Below are positions 1 through 7,613 of a DNA stretch of 53,727 nt, piece by piece; within the stretch, counting starts at the first letter, position 1, and every line of letters starts with the position of its first letter. Under the pieces are notes generated by a model that saw only the letters and a program-made list of their open reading frames with translations, ran no database searches and was not told where the DNA came from. Position numbers and translations under genes: made by a program. This stretch comes from Gammaproteobacteria bacterium. Lineage in GTDB: Bacteria; Pseudomonadota; Gammaproteobacteria; WOZS01. The DNA lies in NCBI GenBank assembly GCA_011620135.1, contig WOZS01000053.1:1-53727 (forward strand). Reading direction: 5' to 3'.

Positions 1-446
1 CATAGCCGGACTCGCGTTGCTTGTGAACGGGTTAATTGCTGAGTGGGAGGATCGTCGACGTGATCGTGATGCCTGAAGGGCAGCCCCCCAAGGCACGCCC
101 CCGCTTTATGAACAAGCTGCGGCATGAACCGCGCACCGAGTGCTGCCTCGCCAAGAGTACCCCGTCTTCATGGCGGCAAGGCAAGCGGGCAACGACCTCC
201 GGGCGTTGAGCCAAAGACAGACCGAGCGTACCCGTATCACGCCAAGGGCCCGCCCTAGAAACATCGCTGTCGTGTGGGTGCAATCCAAGGCCCAGCCATC
301 CCATGGCAGTGGACCATCGGCAGGCCACCACCATGATGCTGGCTCAGCACCGGGCATGTGGCGGTTGAGGCCGCTTGTCATGAAGACGACCCAGGGCCTC
401 GGGGAGGCGGTCCACGCCAGGATGACGTGAGCATCTCCAGGTGGGG
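1..446. other. Left-edge region with no recognised gene
   Basis: All three minus-strand frames and the plus-strand frames were read and none gives a protein I recognise. The longest open frames here (about 96-114 codons) have low-complexity, shadow-like composition. One short plus-strand frame, from a GTG at 60 to a TGA at 209 (49 residues, beginning VIVMPEGQPPKARPR), is preceded by a GGGAGG about nine bases upstream, so a small peptide gene is conceivable but unsupported. A minus-strand frame also runs off the left edge from about position 170 without a recognisable product. This is either intergenic DNA or decayed coding sequence next to whatever lies to the left. Confidence 0.4.
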
Positions 447-1223
447 TCATGAGTGGTCCTGGCTGGTCGCCAGGCGGGACTGGGCGACGCGGCGGACTTC
501 CTCATCACTGTCGGCGAGCATGGGCTCGAGAAACTCAGGGGGAATGCGCTCGGTGATAGCGTAGCGCACCCGCCAGTCCGGATCGCCGCGCCATGGTGCC
601 AAAAGATGGGCCGGCAGGCGTTGCAGGGCTGTCAGGCGCACATCGGGATCAGGGTCGTTGGCAAGTCCAAGGAGCAAGGTGCCATCGGCACGGGCCGCCA
701 CGACCTTGCGCACCTCGGGGTCTGGATCATGGGCCATGCGATGCAGCAGGCCGGTGGCCAGGCGGCGCGCCACCACCTGGCGCACGTAGTAATCATCGTC
801 GTGCATCATGGCTGGCAGGTGATCCAGGGCGATGCGCGCTGCCACCCGGATGCGCACCTCCCGGTGAGGGTCGCCGGCGAGCCTGTGCAACTGGGTCGGC
901 GGTAGGCGCATGGCCACGCTCCAGCGCACCGTCTCATCGGGATCATTGATCAGGCCAGCAAGACGAAAGAGGCTCGCATGCTTGACCGCCACGGCGCGCA
1001 CCTCGAAGTAGGGGTGGTCCAGGTATTGATCGGCCCATTGCGGATGGGCGGCGAAGAAGCGGTCAATGCGCGGAGCGTAGCGGTCAAGCACGCAGGCTTT
1101 CAAGGGAGCGCACGAACCGGCGCGCAGGGCTTCCTGGTGGGGGCAGGACGAACAGTCGATGGCCTGCCCCTGCCAGTCCAGGGCTTCGATGTCGCTGCCG
1201 CGCCTGGTGGCGGGCTCAGTCAT
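447..1223 (-). CDS. LRV-type leucine-rich-repeat-variant protein with N-terminal Fe-S cluster motif
   Basis: This 258-residue protein has a short N-terminal cysteine cluster (Cys24, 27, 38 and 44; pattern C-x2-C-x10-C-x5-C). It is followed by about eight repeats of roughly 24 residues with a recurring D-P-[DE]-x-E-V-R-x-x-V-A-x-R-[LI] core, seen in HDPDPEVRKVVAAR and GDPHREVRIRVAAR. This is the architecture of the Azotobacter vinelandii LRV protein, a [4Fe-4S] protein with an alpha/3-10 solenoid. Its biochemical function is not established; relatives often sit in nif clusters. ATG 1223 was chosen over the longer GTG start at 1235 because GAGG lies six bases upstream. The start overlaps the stop of the upstream TPR-like gene by eight bases, so the two are probably co-translated. 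Confidence 0.8.
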   Translation of the reverse strand: MTEPATRRGSDIEALDWQGQAIDCSSCPHQEALRAGSCAPLKACVLDRYAPRIDRFFAAHPQWADQYLDHPYFEVRAVAVKHASLFRLAGLINDPDETVRWSVAMRLPPTQLHRLAGDPHREVRIRVAARIALDHLPAMMHDDDYYVRQVVARRLATGLLHRMAHDPDPEVRKVVAARADGTLLLGLANDPDPDVRLTALQRLPAHLLAPWRGDPDWRVRYAITERIPPEFLEPMLADSDEEVRRVAQSRLATSQDHS

Positions 1224-1779
1224 CGTCTGCCTCACCCTGGCGCTCCAGGACGTTCAGCAGCGCCCGACCGCCCAGATGGTCGGCTGCATCCAGCTCGCAG
1301 AGCTTGGCCAGCATGGCGCGTCCTGCATCCAGGTGGCCCGAGCGCAGTTGCAGATAGCCACAGCCCTTGAGGCAGAATAGATAGAAACGCGCCAAGGCCG
1401 CCGAGCGATCATGGAAGGGGGCGTCGTCCGGTTGGACGGCCTGCCATTGTCCGGCCAGGCCAGCATGGCGCGCCGCCCAGTCCAGGGCGCGCCACCCCAC
1501 CGCCAGTGCCTCTTCCAGGCGGCCATGGTAGAAATGCCAGCGGTATGTACCGATCAGCACCGCTGGGTGTTCGGGGGCCAGTGTCGCCGCTTGGGTGAGA
1601 TGCTCGCGGCACAGGGCGTCATCCGCGTAGCATGTGCCTGCCGCCTCCAGCGCCTGCTGGGCCTGCGGGGGCAGCCCCATGGCGCAACAGATCACCTCCA
1701 CTGGGTTTTCTGTCCATTGCCATGGCGTGATCTGTTGCCATTGGGCCACGGTTCGTTGGGGTGGTCGCGGGTTGTCCAT
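1216..1779 (-). CDS. Small TPR-like helical protein, partner of the LRV protein
   Basis: This is a 187-residue, largely helical cytoplasmic protein with no signal peptide. The centre (about residues 45-110) and the C-terminus (about 140-180) contain TPR-like helix pairs, for example HLTQAATLAPEHPAVLIG and LRSGHLDAGRAMLAKLCELD. The start has a good AAGGA ribosome site six bases upstream. It overlaps the following LRV gene by eight bases, which implies a two-gene unit. Similar TPR-plus-LRV pairs are known near nitrogen-fixation genes, so an accessory role in metallocluster or nitrogenase-linked biology is a reasonable inference. Nothing in the sequence proves it, and scaffold or chaperone-like binding is all the fold suggests. 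Confidence 0.6.
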   Translation of the reverse strand: MDNPRPPQRTVAQWQQITPWQWTENPVEVICCAMGLPPQAQQALEAAGTCYADDALCREHLTQAATLAPEHPAVLIGTYRWHFYHGRLEEALAVGWRALDWAARHAGLAGQWQAVQPDDAPFHDRSAALARFYLFCLKGCGYLQLRSGHLDAGRAMLAKLCELDAADHLGGRALLNVLERQGEADDD

Positions 1780-1859
1780 GGTTTATCCTTGGGTACAGGG
1801 GATGATCCTTGTATCAATACCTCATCACGTAGCGCAGGGCAAGGACTGCCCTACCGGGA

Positions 1860-3354
1860 TCACGGCAGTCCTCTTTCCTGCCCGGCGCGCGCACCGCGGG
1901 TCAGCAGGGAGGGCAAGGCCAGCAGGGCCAGCCAGCACACGGCGGTGAGGCAGGTGAAGAACCAGCCATAGGTGTAGAGCCTGTCCCAGATGGTGCCATG
2001 CTCCACAATGCCTCCAGGAACGCTGGCGGCATGGATGAATCCCGGCATCACAGGGGCGATGGCCAGTATCACCGCCGCGAGCGCACGCCAGGACCAGCGG
2101 ACATGCCCTTCTGGGAGATAGAGCGGCAACACGTCCAGCTGCATGCGCCGGATCAGGAAATAATCGCACAGTATCACGCCCGAGAACGCCCCCAGCAGCG
2201 AGCCATAGCCACCCAGCCAGGTGAACACATAGGCGCCGGCATGCTCCAGCAACAGCCATGGGGACATGGCGATGCCGATGAGGCCCGTCAGCAGCGCGCC
2301 TGTGCCAAAGGAGATGCGGCGAGGCGCAAGGTTGATGAAATCATTGGCCGGGGCGACCACGTTGGCTGCAATGTTGGTGGTGAACTGGGCGAGCAGGATC
2401 GCCAGCATGGCCAGCACCAGCAGTGGTGCGCTGTTGGTGATCCTGGGGATGAGGGCTACCGGATTCCACAGCGATTCCTTGAAAAGCAGCAGTCCGGTGG
2501 CGGTGACCGCAATGCCGATGGCGCTGAAGCCAGCCATGGTCAAGGGCAGGGCGAGCCCCTGGCCCAGCATGTGGGCCCGTTGGGAGCGGGCGTAGCGGGT
2601 GAAGTCAGGAATGTTGAGGCTCAACGTGGCCCAGTAGCCCACATTGGCTGCCAGTCCCGGCCAGAAGAGCATAGCGAAGCGATCACTGCCGTCGGGGTTG
2701 GTGTGCTGCTGCAGTGCGATGGTGTTGTGCCACAGCCCAAAGAGGCCATGGGATTCTTGCACCGCCCACCACAACAGCCCTGCCGAGACCAGCAGCAGGA
2801 GCGGGGCGGCAAGGCGTTCGAAGTGCTGCACAGCTGCCATGCCGCGCATGATGACAGCCATCTGTATGACCCAGCACAGGGCGAAGGCGATGAAGTCATG
2901 GCCCGGCACCGCGGCCCAGGCGGGCCACACCCGGATGGCGATGGCCGGAGACCGCAAGCCCGCCGAGCCAGGTCTGGATGCCGAACCAGCCACAGCCCAC
3001 CAGCGCCCTGGTCATGGTGGCCACGTTGGCGCCCGATAATCCAAAGGTGGCCCGGGCCAGCACCGGAAAGGGAATGCCATGGCGGGCGCCGATGAAGCCC
3101 ATGAGCAGCATGGGAACCAGCACCACCAGGTTGCCCAGCGTGATGGTCAGCAGGGCTTGGCCCGGGGTCATGCCTGCACTCATCAGTCCGCTGGCGAGTG
3201 TGTAGCTGGTGAGCACCACACACATGCCGATCCATAGTGCCGCAAAATCGAGCGCCTTCCAGGTGCGCTGGGCCTGGGGCACCGGTGCGATGGCCTGGCT
3301 GTACAGCGGAGAACCCTGCAGGGCAGAATCAAGCGATGAGGTGGATGGCTTCAT
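1860..3354 (-). pseudogene. NCS1 family nucleobase/hydantoin permease, interrupted by a +1 frameshift
   Basis: Two reading frames together encode a roughly 497-residue transporter of the nucleobase:cation symporter-1 family (uracil, allantoin, hydantoin). The first frame (3354 down to about 2943) has helices 1-3 and the family motif GCGWFGIQTWLGG. The second (about 2942 to 1860) continues with WPAWAAVPGHDF and the remaining helices, including a substrate-site-like NIPDFTRY. Removing one C at about 2943 joins the frames with exactly the ten residues I expect between GG and WP in this family, so a single-base insertion explains the break. It lies 51 bases downstream of the dihydropyrimidinase gene and would import the substrate of that operon. 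It may be a true pseudogene, an assembly or sequencing error, or phase variation. Confidence 0.8.
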
Positions 3355-3405
3355 GGCAGCCTGCCTTGCGACTGACGGGATGTGCCGACTATTGCCGCCA
3401 CCAGG

Positions 3406-4806
3406 CTATCCCTGGAACCTGGGCCACCAGGCTGGCCAGGGCGGGCGATGGATGCAGTGACCGCTGCCGCGCTGCACGAGGGGTATCCCTTCGGCAAAGC
3501 GCACCACACCGCCGGCCACGGTGAAGCGGGGTGCGCCACGGACGGCCATGCCCTCGAAGCAGTTGAAGTCCACCTGCTGGTGGTGGTGCTCCTTAGAGAG
3601 TACCTTGCGCAAGCCAGGGTCCCAGACCACCAGATCGGCGTCGCTGCCGGGGGCTATGGTGCCTTTTTGCGGGTACATGTTGAAGATGCGCGCCGCGTTG
3701 GTGCTGGTGAGGGCCACGAAAGCGCACGGCGAGAGACGGCCCGTGTTCACGCCGCTTTCCCAGAGCGCCATCAGGCGATCCTCCACACCCGGGGTTCCGT
3801 TGGGGATGCGGGTGAAGTCCGCGCATCCCATGCGTTTTTGTTCGGCAAGAAAACAACAGTGGTCGGTGGCCACGGTGGCCAATGTCCCGCCGGTCACGCC
3901 GCCCCACAGCGCCTGTTGATGGTCCCTGGGCCGAAAGGGGGGGCTCATGACGAAGGCAGCGGCCCCATCCCAGGTTTTCTGGTCATAGACTGAATCGTCC
4001 AGCAGCAGGTGCTGCGGCAGGCATTCGCCAAAGATGCGCCCACCCTGCTGCTGGGCGCTGGCGATGGCACCCAGGGCCTCCTTGCAGGAGACATGGACGA
4101 CATAGAGCGGCACGCCCAGCAAGGTGGCGATGGCAATGGCGCGGCCCGCCGCCTCGCCTTCCACCACAGCGGGCCGCGAGGCGGCATGGCTCATGGGGTC
4201 GTCTGGGGCGCGGGCCAGCAATTTCTTTTGCAGCGCTGCCACCAGCTCGCCGTTTTCGGCGTGTACCGTGGGTAATGCGCCCAGGGACAGGCTATGCTCG
4301 AAACTCTTGAGCAGGATAGGATCGTCGGCCATGAGCGAGCCTTTGTAGGCCATGAAATGCTTGAAGCTGTTGATGCCCTTGTGCTGTACCAAAGCTGTCA
4401 TCTCATGGCGGACCGATTCATCCCACCAGGTCACCGCCACATGGAAGGTATAGTCACAGCAGGACTTCGCGGCGCGCTCCAGCCATTGGTCATGGGCTTG
4501 CAGCAGGCTCTGCCCGGGGACGGGGATGACGAAATCCATGATGGTGGTGGTGCCGCCGGCCAGTGCTGCCCGGGTGCCCGTGAAGAAGTCCTCGCTGGTC
4601 ACCGTGCCCATGAAGGGCATCTCCATGTGGGTGTGGGGGTCGATGCCACCGGGCAGTACCAGGCAGAGCGAGGCATCCAGCACATCGGCGCCTGCAGGTG
4701 GGGCAATGGTGCGTTCCACCGCGATGATGCGGCCATCCTCGCAGAGCACATCGGCAGGAAAGATGCGCTCATGGGTGACCACGGTCCCCTCGCGAATCAG
4801 CAGCAT
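3406..4806 (-). CDS. hydA: Dihydropyrimidinase (D-hydantoinase)
   Basis: This 466-residue cyclic amidohydrolase opens dihydrouracil or dihydrothymine to the N-carbamoyl-beta-amino acid, the second step of reductive pyrimidine degradation. Visible family motifs are the metal-binding DPHTHMEMPFMG near residue 60, the lysine expected to be carboxylated in FKHFMAYKG, HAENGELV, a late TDHCCF aspartate motif and TRIPNGTPGVEDR. The length is normal for the family. An apparent open frame extends far upstream, but it is antisense-like noise over preA. The true start is ATG 4806, with GGAGG eight bases upstream, and it overlaps the preA stop by one base (TGATG). It is the third gene of the preT-preA-hydA-permease operon. 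Confidence 0.93.
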   Translation of the reverse strand: MLLIREGTVVTHERIFPADVLCEDGRIIAVERTIAPPAGADVLDASLCLVLPGGIDPHTHMEMPFMGTVTSEDFFTGTRAALAGGTTTIMDFVIPVPGQSLLQAHDQWLERAAKSCCDYTFHVAVTWWDESVRHEMTALVQHKGINSFKHFMAYKGSLMADDPILLKSFEHSLSLGALPTVHAENGELVAALQKKLLARAPDDPMSHAASRPAVVEGEAAGRAIAIATLLGVPLYVVHVSCKEALGAIASAQQQGGRIFGECLPQHLLLDDSVYDQKTWDGAAAFVMSPPFRPRDHQQALWGGVTGGTLATVATDHCCFLAEQKRMGCADFTRIPNGTPGVEDRLMALWESGVNTGRLSPCAFVALTSTNAARIFNMYPQKGTIAPGSDADLVVWDPGLRKVLSKEHHHQQVDFNCFEGMAVRGAPRFTVAGGVVRFAEGIPLVQRGSGHCIHRPPWPAWWPRFQG

Positions 4807-6089
4807 CAGGTGGACCTCCGCGCGGGATTGTTGGGGTGGTCCTGCCAGGAAAGAGGCTCGGAGGATATGGTCTCGCCGGTGCGTGGGTCGATGCCGCCTG
4901 CAAGCCGTTCCATGATGATGGCCCCAGGGACAGGGCAGACCAGCTGACACAAAGCACAGCCGATGCAGTCTTCCTCCCTGATGGAGTAGCTGTCCTGATG
5001 GTGATTGATCGCTTGGTGGGAGGTGTCCTCGCAAGAAAGCCAGCAGCGTCCGCAAGCGATGCATTTTTCCTGGACGATGCGCGCCTTGGCCACATGATGC
5101 AGGTCGAGCCTTTCCCAGGGCACCACCTGGGGCAAGGCCCGGCCGGACAAGGCGGGGAGATTGGCGTAGCCGGCGCTGTCCATCCAGTCGCTCAGGCCCG
5201 ACAACAGGTCGTCGATGATGCGCAACCCATAGACCATGGCGGCGGTGCATACCTGCAGGCCTGTGGCGCCCAGGGTCAGGAACTCGGCGGCGTCGCGCCA
5301 GGTGCTGATGCCGCCGATGGCGCTCAGCGGCAGGGGGCAGCAGCGCGCGGTCGCGGCCACCATGTGCAAGGCGATGGGCTTGACCGCAGGGCCGCAGTAG
5401 CCGCCATGGCTGCCCTGGCCACCCACGGTGGGGATGGGCGCCATGGCGTCCAGGTCCACGGCCATGATGGAGTTGATGGTGTTGATCAGCGAGAGCCCGT
5501 CTGCTCCCGCTTGTTGTGCAGCCAGCGCCACCTGGGTGATGTCGGTGACGTTGGGGGTGAGCTTGACCAGCACCGGCAGTCTGGTGGTCGCCTTGGCGCA
5601 GGCGGTGGCCTGGGCGACGAGGGCGGGGTTCTGGCCCACTGCCGAGCCCATGCCGCGCTCGCTCATGCCGTGGGGGCAGCCCAGGTTGAGCTCGATGCCA
5701 TCGGCGCCGCTGTCCTCGATGCGGCGCAGCACGTCCGGCCACAGGGCAGGTTCCAGTGGCAGCATGACCGAGACCACCATGGCGCGATCGGGCCACAGGC
5801 GCTTGGCGGCGGCGATCTCCCGCAGGTTGTCGGCCAGCGGTCGGTCGCTGATGAGTTCGATGTTGTTGAAGCCCATCACAGCGCGCTGTGGCCCGTGCCA
5901 GGCGCCGTAGCGTGGGCCATTCACGTTGATCACCGGCGGGTCGATCCCAAGCGTCTTCCAGACCACGCCGCCCCAGCCAGCCTCGAAGGCGCGGTGCACC
6001 TTGGCCAGCGAGTCGGTGGGTGGTGCCGAGGCGAGCCAGAAGGGGTTGGGTGAGGAGATGCCGGCCAGCTCCAGTGTCAAGTCGGCCAT
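4806..6089 (-). CDS. preA: NAD-dependent dihydropyrimidine dehydrogenase subunit PreA
   Basis: This 427-residue FMN-binding TIM-barrel protein carries a C-terminal two-cluster ferredoxin domain. Together with PreT it reduces uracil or thymine to the 5,6-dihydro form. The N-terminus shows the DHOD-like start (NPFWLASAPPTDSLAK), the active-site region NLGCPHGMSERGMGSAVGQ and FMN-site segments such as SAIGGISTWRDAAEFL. The C-terminus has two [4Fe-4S] motifs, CIACGRCWLSC and CIGCALCQLVCP. Start ATG 6089 lies inside the last codons of preT (13-base overlap), consistent with a co-translated heterodimer. The position that is a catalytic loop cysteine in animal DPD (ACGQ) is valine here (AVGQ). That comparison is from memory. 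Confidence 0.92.
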   Translation of the reverse strand: MADLTLELAGISSPNPFWLASAPPTDSLAKVHRAFEAGWGGVVWKTLGIDPPVINVNGPRYGAWHGPQRAVMGFNNIELISDRPLADNLREIAAAKRLWPDRAMVVSVMLPLEPALWPDVLRRIEDSGADGIELNLGCPHGMSERGMGSAVGQNPALVAQATACAKATTRLPVLVKLTPNVTDITQVALAAQQAGADGLSLINTINSIMAVDLDAMAPIPTVGGQGSHGGYCGPAVKPIALHMVAATARCCPLPLSAIGGISTWRDAAEFLTLGATGLQVCTAAMVYGLRIIDDLLSGLSDWMDSAGYANLPALSGRALPQVVPWERLDLHHVAKARIVQEKCIACGRCWLSCEDTSHQAINHHQDSYSIREEDCIGCALCQLVCPVPGAIIMERLAGGIDPRTGETISSEPLSWQDHPNNPARRST

Positions 6090-7441
6090 GTGGTGTCCAT
6101 TTCTCCAGGCGGCAGGCTTGCCATGGCATTCAGATGGGCGATGATGGCCGCTCCGGCGCGCTTGCCGTCGGCCACGGCAGCCACGGTGAGGTTGGCGCTG
6201 GCAGCGATGCAATCGCCGCCTGCAAACACACCAGGCAAGGAGGTGCGGTGGCGTTCGTCCACCAGGATCAGGCCGTGTTCATCATGGGCCAGCATGGCGA
6301 GTGTTGCGTTGTGGCCATCGTCCAAGGAGTACAATTGCTGGCCGATGGCGGCAAAAACATGGTCGGCGCGCATCTGGTGGGCCGGATCATGGGGCGTATG
6401 GCAGGTCACCAGCCAGCCACCCGTCTCATGGGCCGTCATGCCCCTGAACCTGGTCTCGAGCAAGACATGCACGCCATGCTCCAGGGCCAGCCTCTGTTCC
6501 TTGGTGCTGGCGCGCAGGGTGGGGCTGCGGTGGCAGATGGTCACCTGGGAAAACCCAAGCATCTTCAGTTCCACGGCGAGGTCGATGGCTGTCATGCCGC
6601 CACCGATGATGAGTGCTTGCTGGCCCTGGGGGCAGGCGAGGCCACGGCGCAGCGCTTCGATGACACCAAGCGCGCCCTGGATGGCTTTGTGGGAGTCGAT
6701 CATGCGGCTGCCCTGCAGGCCCACACCGAGGAAGACGGCGGCGCAGCGATCCTGCAGTTCTGGCAGGGTGATGTCGCGTCCCAGCATGATGTCCAGTTGC
6801 AGGTCAATGGCACCGCAGCGCAGGATGGCCTCGATCTCGCGTTCCACGATGCCATCGGCCACCTTGTAGGGAGCCACGCCATGGGCCGAGAGACCGCCTG
6901 GCCAGGGTCTGGCCTCGAAGAGGGTCACGCTGTGACCGTGGATGGCCAGTTCATGGGCACAGGCAAGCCCCGCCGGTCCGGCGCCCACCACGGCAACGGG
7001 CATCCCATGCCCAGTGGGCGTTGCGCGGGACTTTTGCGCGGCCCTGGGAAAGAACGCTGGCAGCTGCTCGAGAAAGGCATCGGTGGCGTGGCGTTGCAGC
7101 TGGCCGATGGCCACCGCCCGGCCGCTGTCCTTGATGCGCACGCAGGCACCCTCGCAGAGCATGTCCACGGGACAGAGCCGCGCGCAACTGGCGCCCAGCG
7201 GATTGGCCTCGAAGATGCGCCGTGCGGCATGCTTGAGACTGCCTGCGGCAATGGCGGCGATGAACTCAGGAATGGGAATGGCGGTGGGGCAGGCGGCCAC
7301 GCAGGGCGCATCGTAACAGCGGATGCAGTGCGCCGCCGCTTCCTGGGCCTGTTCCGGGCTCAGGGGCGGGTGCAACAGGGTCCAGGGAAGAGGAGATGGA
7401 CATGCTGCGGTCTCGAGGGTTCGTGATGTCGTGGTTGCCAT
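6077..7441 (-). CDS. preT: NAD-dependent dihydropyrimidine dehydrogenase subunit PreT
   Basis: This 454-residue flavoprotein corresponds to the N-terminal half of animal dihydropyrimidine dehydrogenase and passes electrons from NAD(P)H to PreA. The N-terminus has eight cysteines for two Fe-S clusters (Cys39, 42, 47, 51 and Cys86, 90, 96, 100). An FAD-binding VVGAGPAGLACA motif follows at about residue 151, then an NAD(P)-binding ALIIGGGMTAIDLA and a late FAD contact GVFAGGDC. It therefore belongs to the glutamate-synthase small-subunit-like reductases, but the preA/hydA context makes PreT the best call. ATG 7441 is preferred to upstream ATGs because GGAG lies about five bases before it. It is the first gene of the operon and is divergent from the beta-glucosidase gene. 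Confidence 0.9.
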   Translation of the reverse strand: MATTTSRTLETAACPSPLPWTLLHPPLSPEQAQEAAAHCIRCYDAPCVAACPTAIPIPEFIAAIAAGSLKHAARRIFEANPLGASCARLCPVDMLCEGACVRIKDSGRAVAIGQLQRHATDAFLEQLPAFFPRAAQKSRATPTGHGMPVAVVGAGPAGLACAHELAIHGHSVTLFEARPWPGGLSAHGVAPYKVADGIVEREIEAILRCGAIDLQLDIMLGRDITLPELQDRCAAVFLGVGLQGSRMIDSHKAIQGALGVIEALRRGLACPQGQQALIIGGGMTAIDLAVELKMLGFSQVTICHRSPTLRASTKEQRLALEHGVHVLLETRFRGMTAHETGGWLVTCHTPHDPAHQMRADHVFAAIGQQLYSLDDGHNATLAMLAHDEHGLILVDERHRTSLPGVFAGGDCIAASANLTVAAVADGKRAGAAIIAHLNAMASLPPGEMDTTWPT

Positions 7442-7465
7442 GGCACTCCGATACTGCATCATGTT

Positions 7466-7497
7466 ATGCCATAAATTCAAAGCATATATCATGCCAT
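7466..7497. promoter_or_regulatory. Two direct ATGCCAT repeats upstream of preT
   Basis: ATGCCAT occurs at 7466-7472 and again at 7491-7497, on the same strand and 25 bp apart, in an AT-rich pocket directly before preT. The spacing is close to two and a half helical turns and the position suits an operator. No matching regulator is in the window, and the repeat is short enough to be chance. Confidence 0.25.
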
Positions 7498-7583
7498 CGG
7501 CAAGGTGTTGCCCATCCCCGGTTTGGCTGATAATCCGGTTTCATCTGCTATGATGACTGGGAATCGCGGTGGGACAAAAGCAG

Positions 7584-7599
7584 ATTGCAATAATGCAAT
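7584..7599. promoter_or_regulatory. 16-bp palindrome before the beta-glucosidase start
   Basis: A perfect inverted repeat, ATTGCA-ATAA-TGCAAT, lies immediately upstream of the GGGGGG-containing ribosome site of the GH3 gene. A TATGAT that could serve as a -10 element is at 7549-7554, which would put this palindrome in the early transcribed region, a common operator position. No -35 of good quality is visible and no cognate regulator is adjacent. Confidence 0.35.
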
Positions 7600-7613
7600 A
7601 AGGGGGGAAGCGG

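Noticed and set aside
4836-6053. 405-codon plus-strand frame opposite preA
   Set aside because: Composition is Gly/His/Gln-rich and mirrors the real PreA codons; no domain is recognisable.
4807-6129. N-terminal extension joining the dihydropyrimidinase frame to a 907-residue protein
   Set aside because: The extra 441 residues overlap preA in another frame and have no homology; a strong ribosome site marks the real start at 4806.
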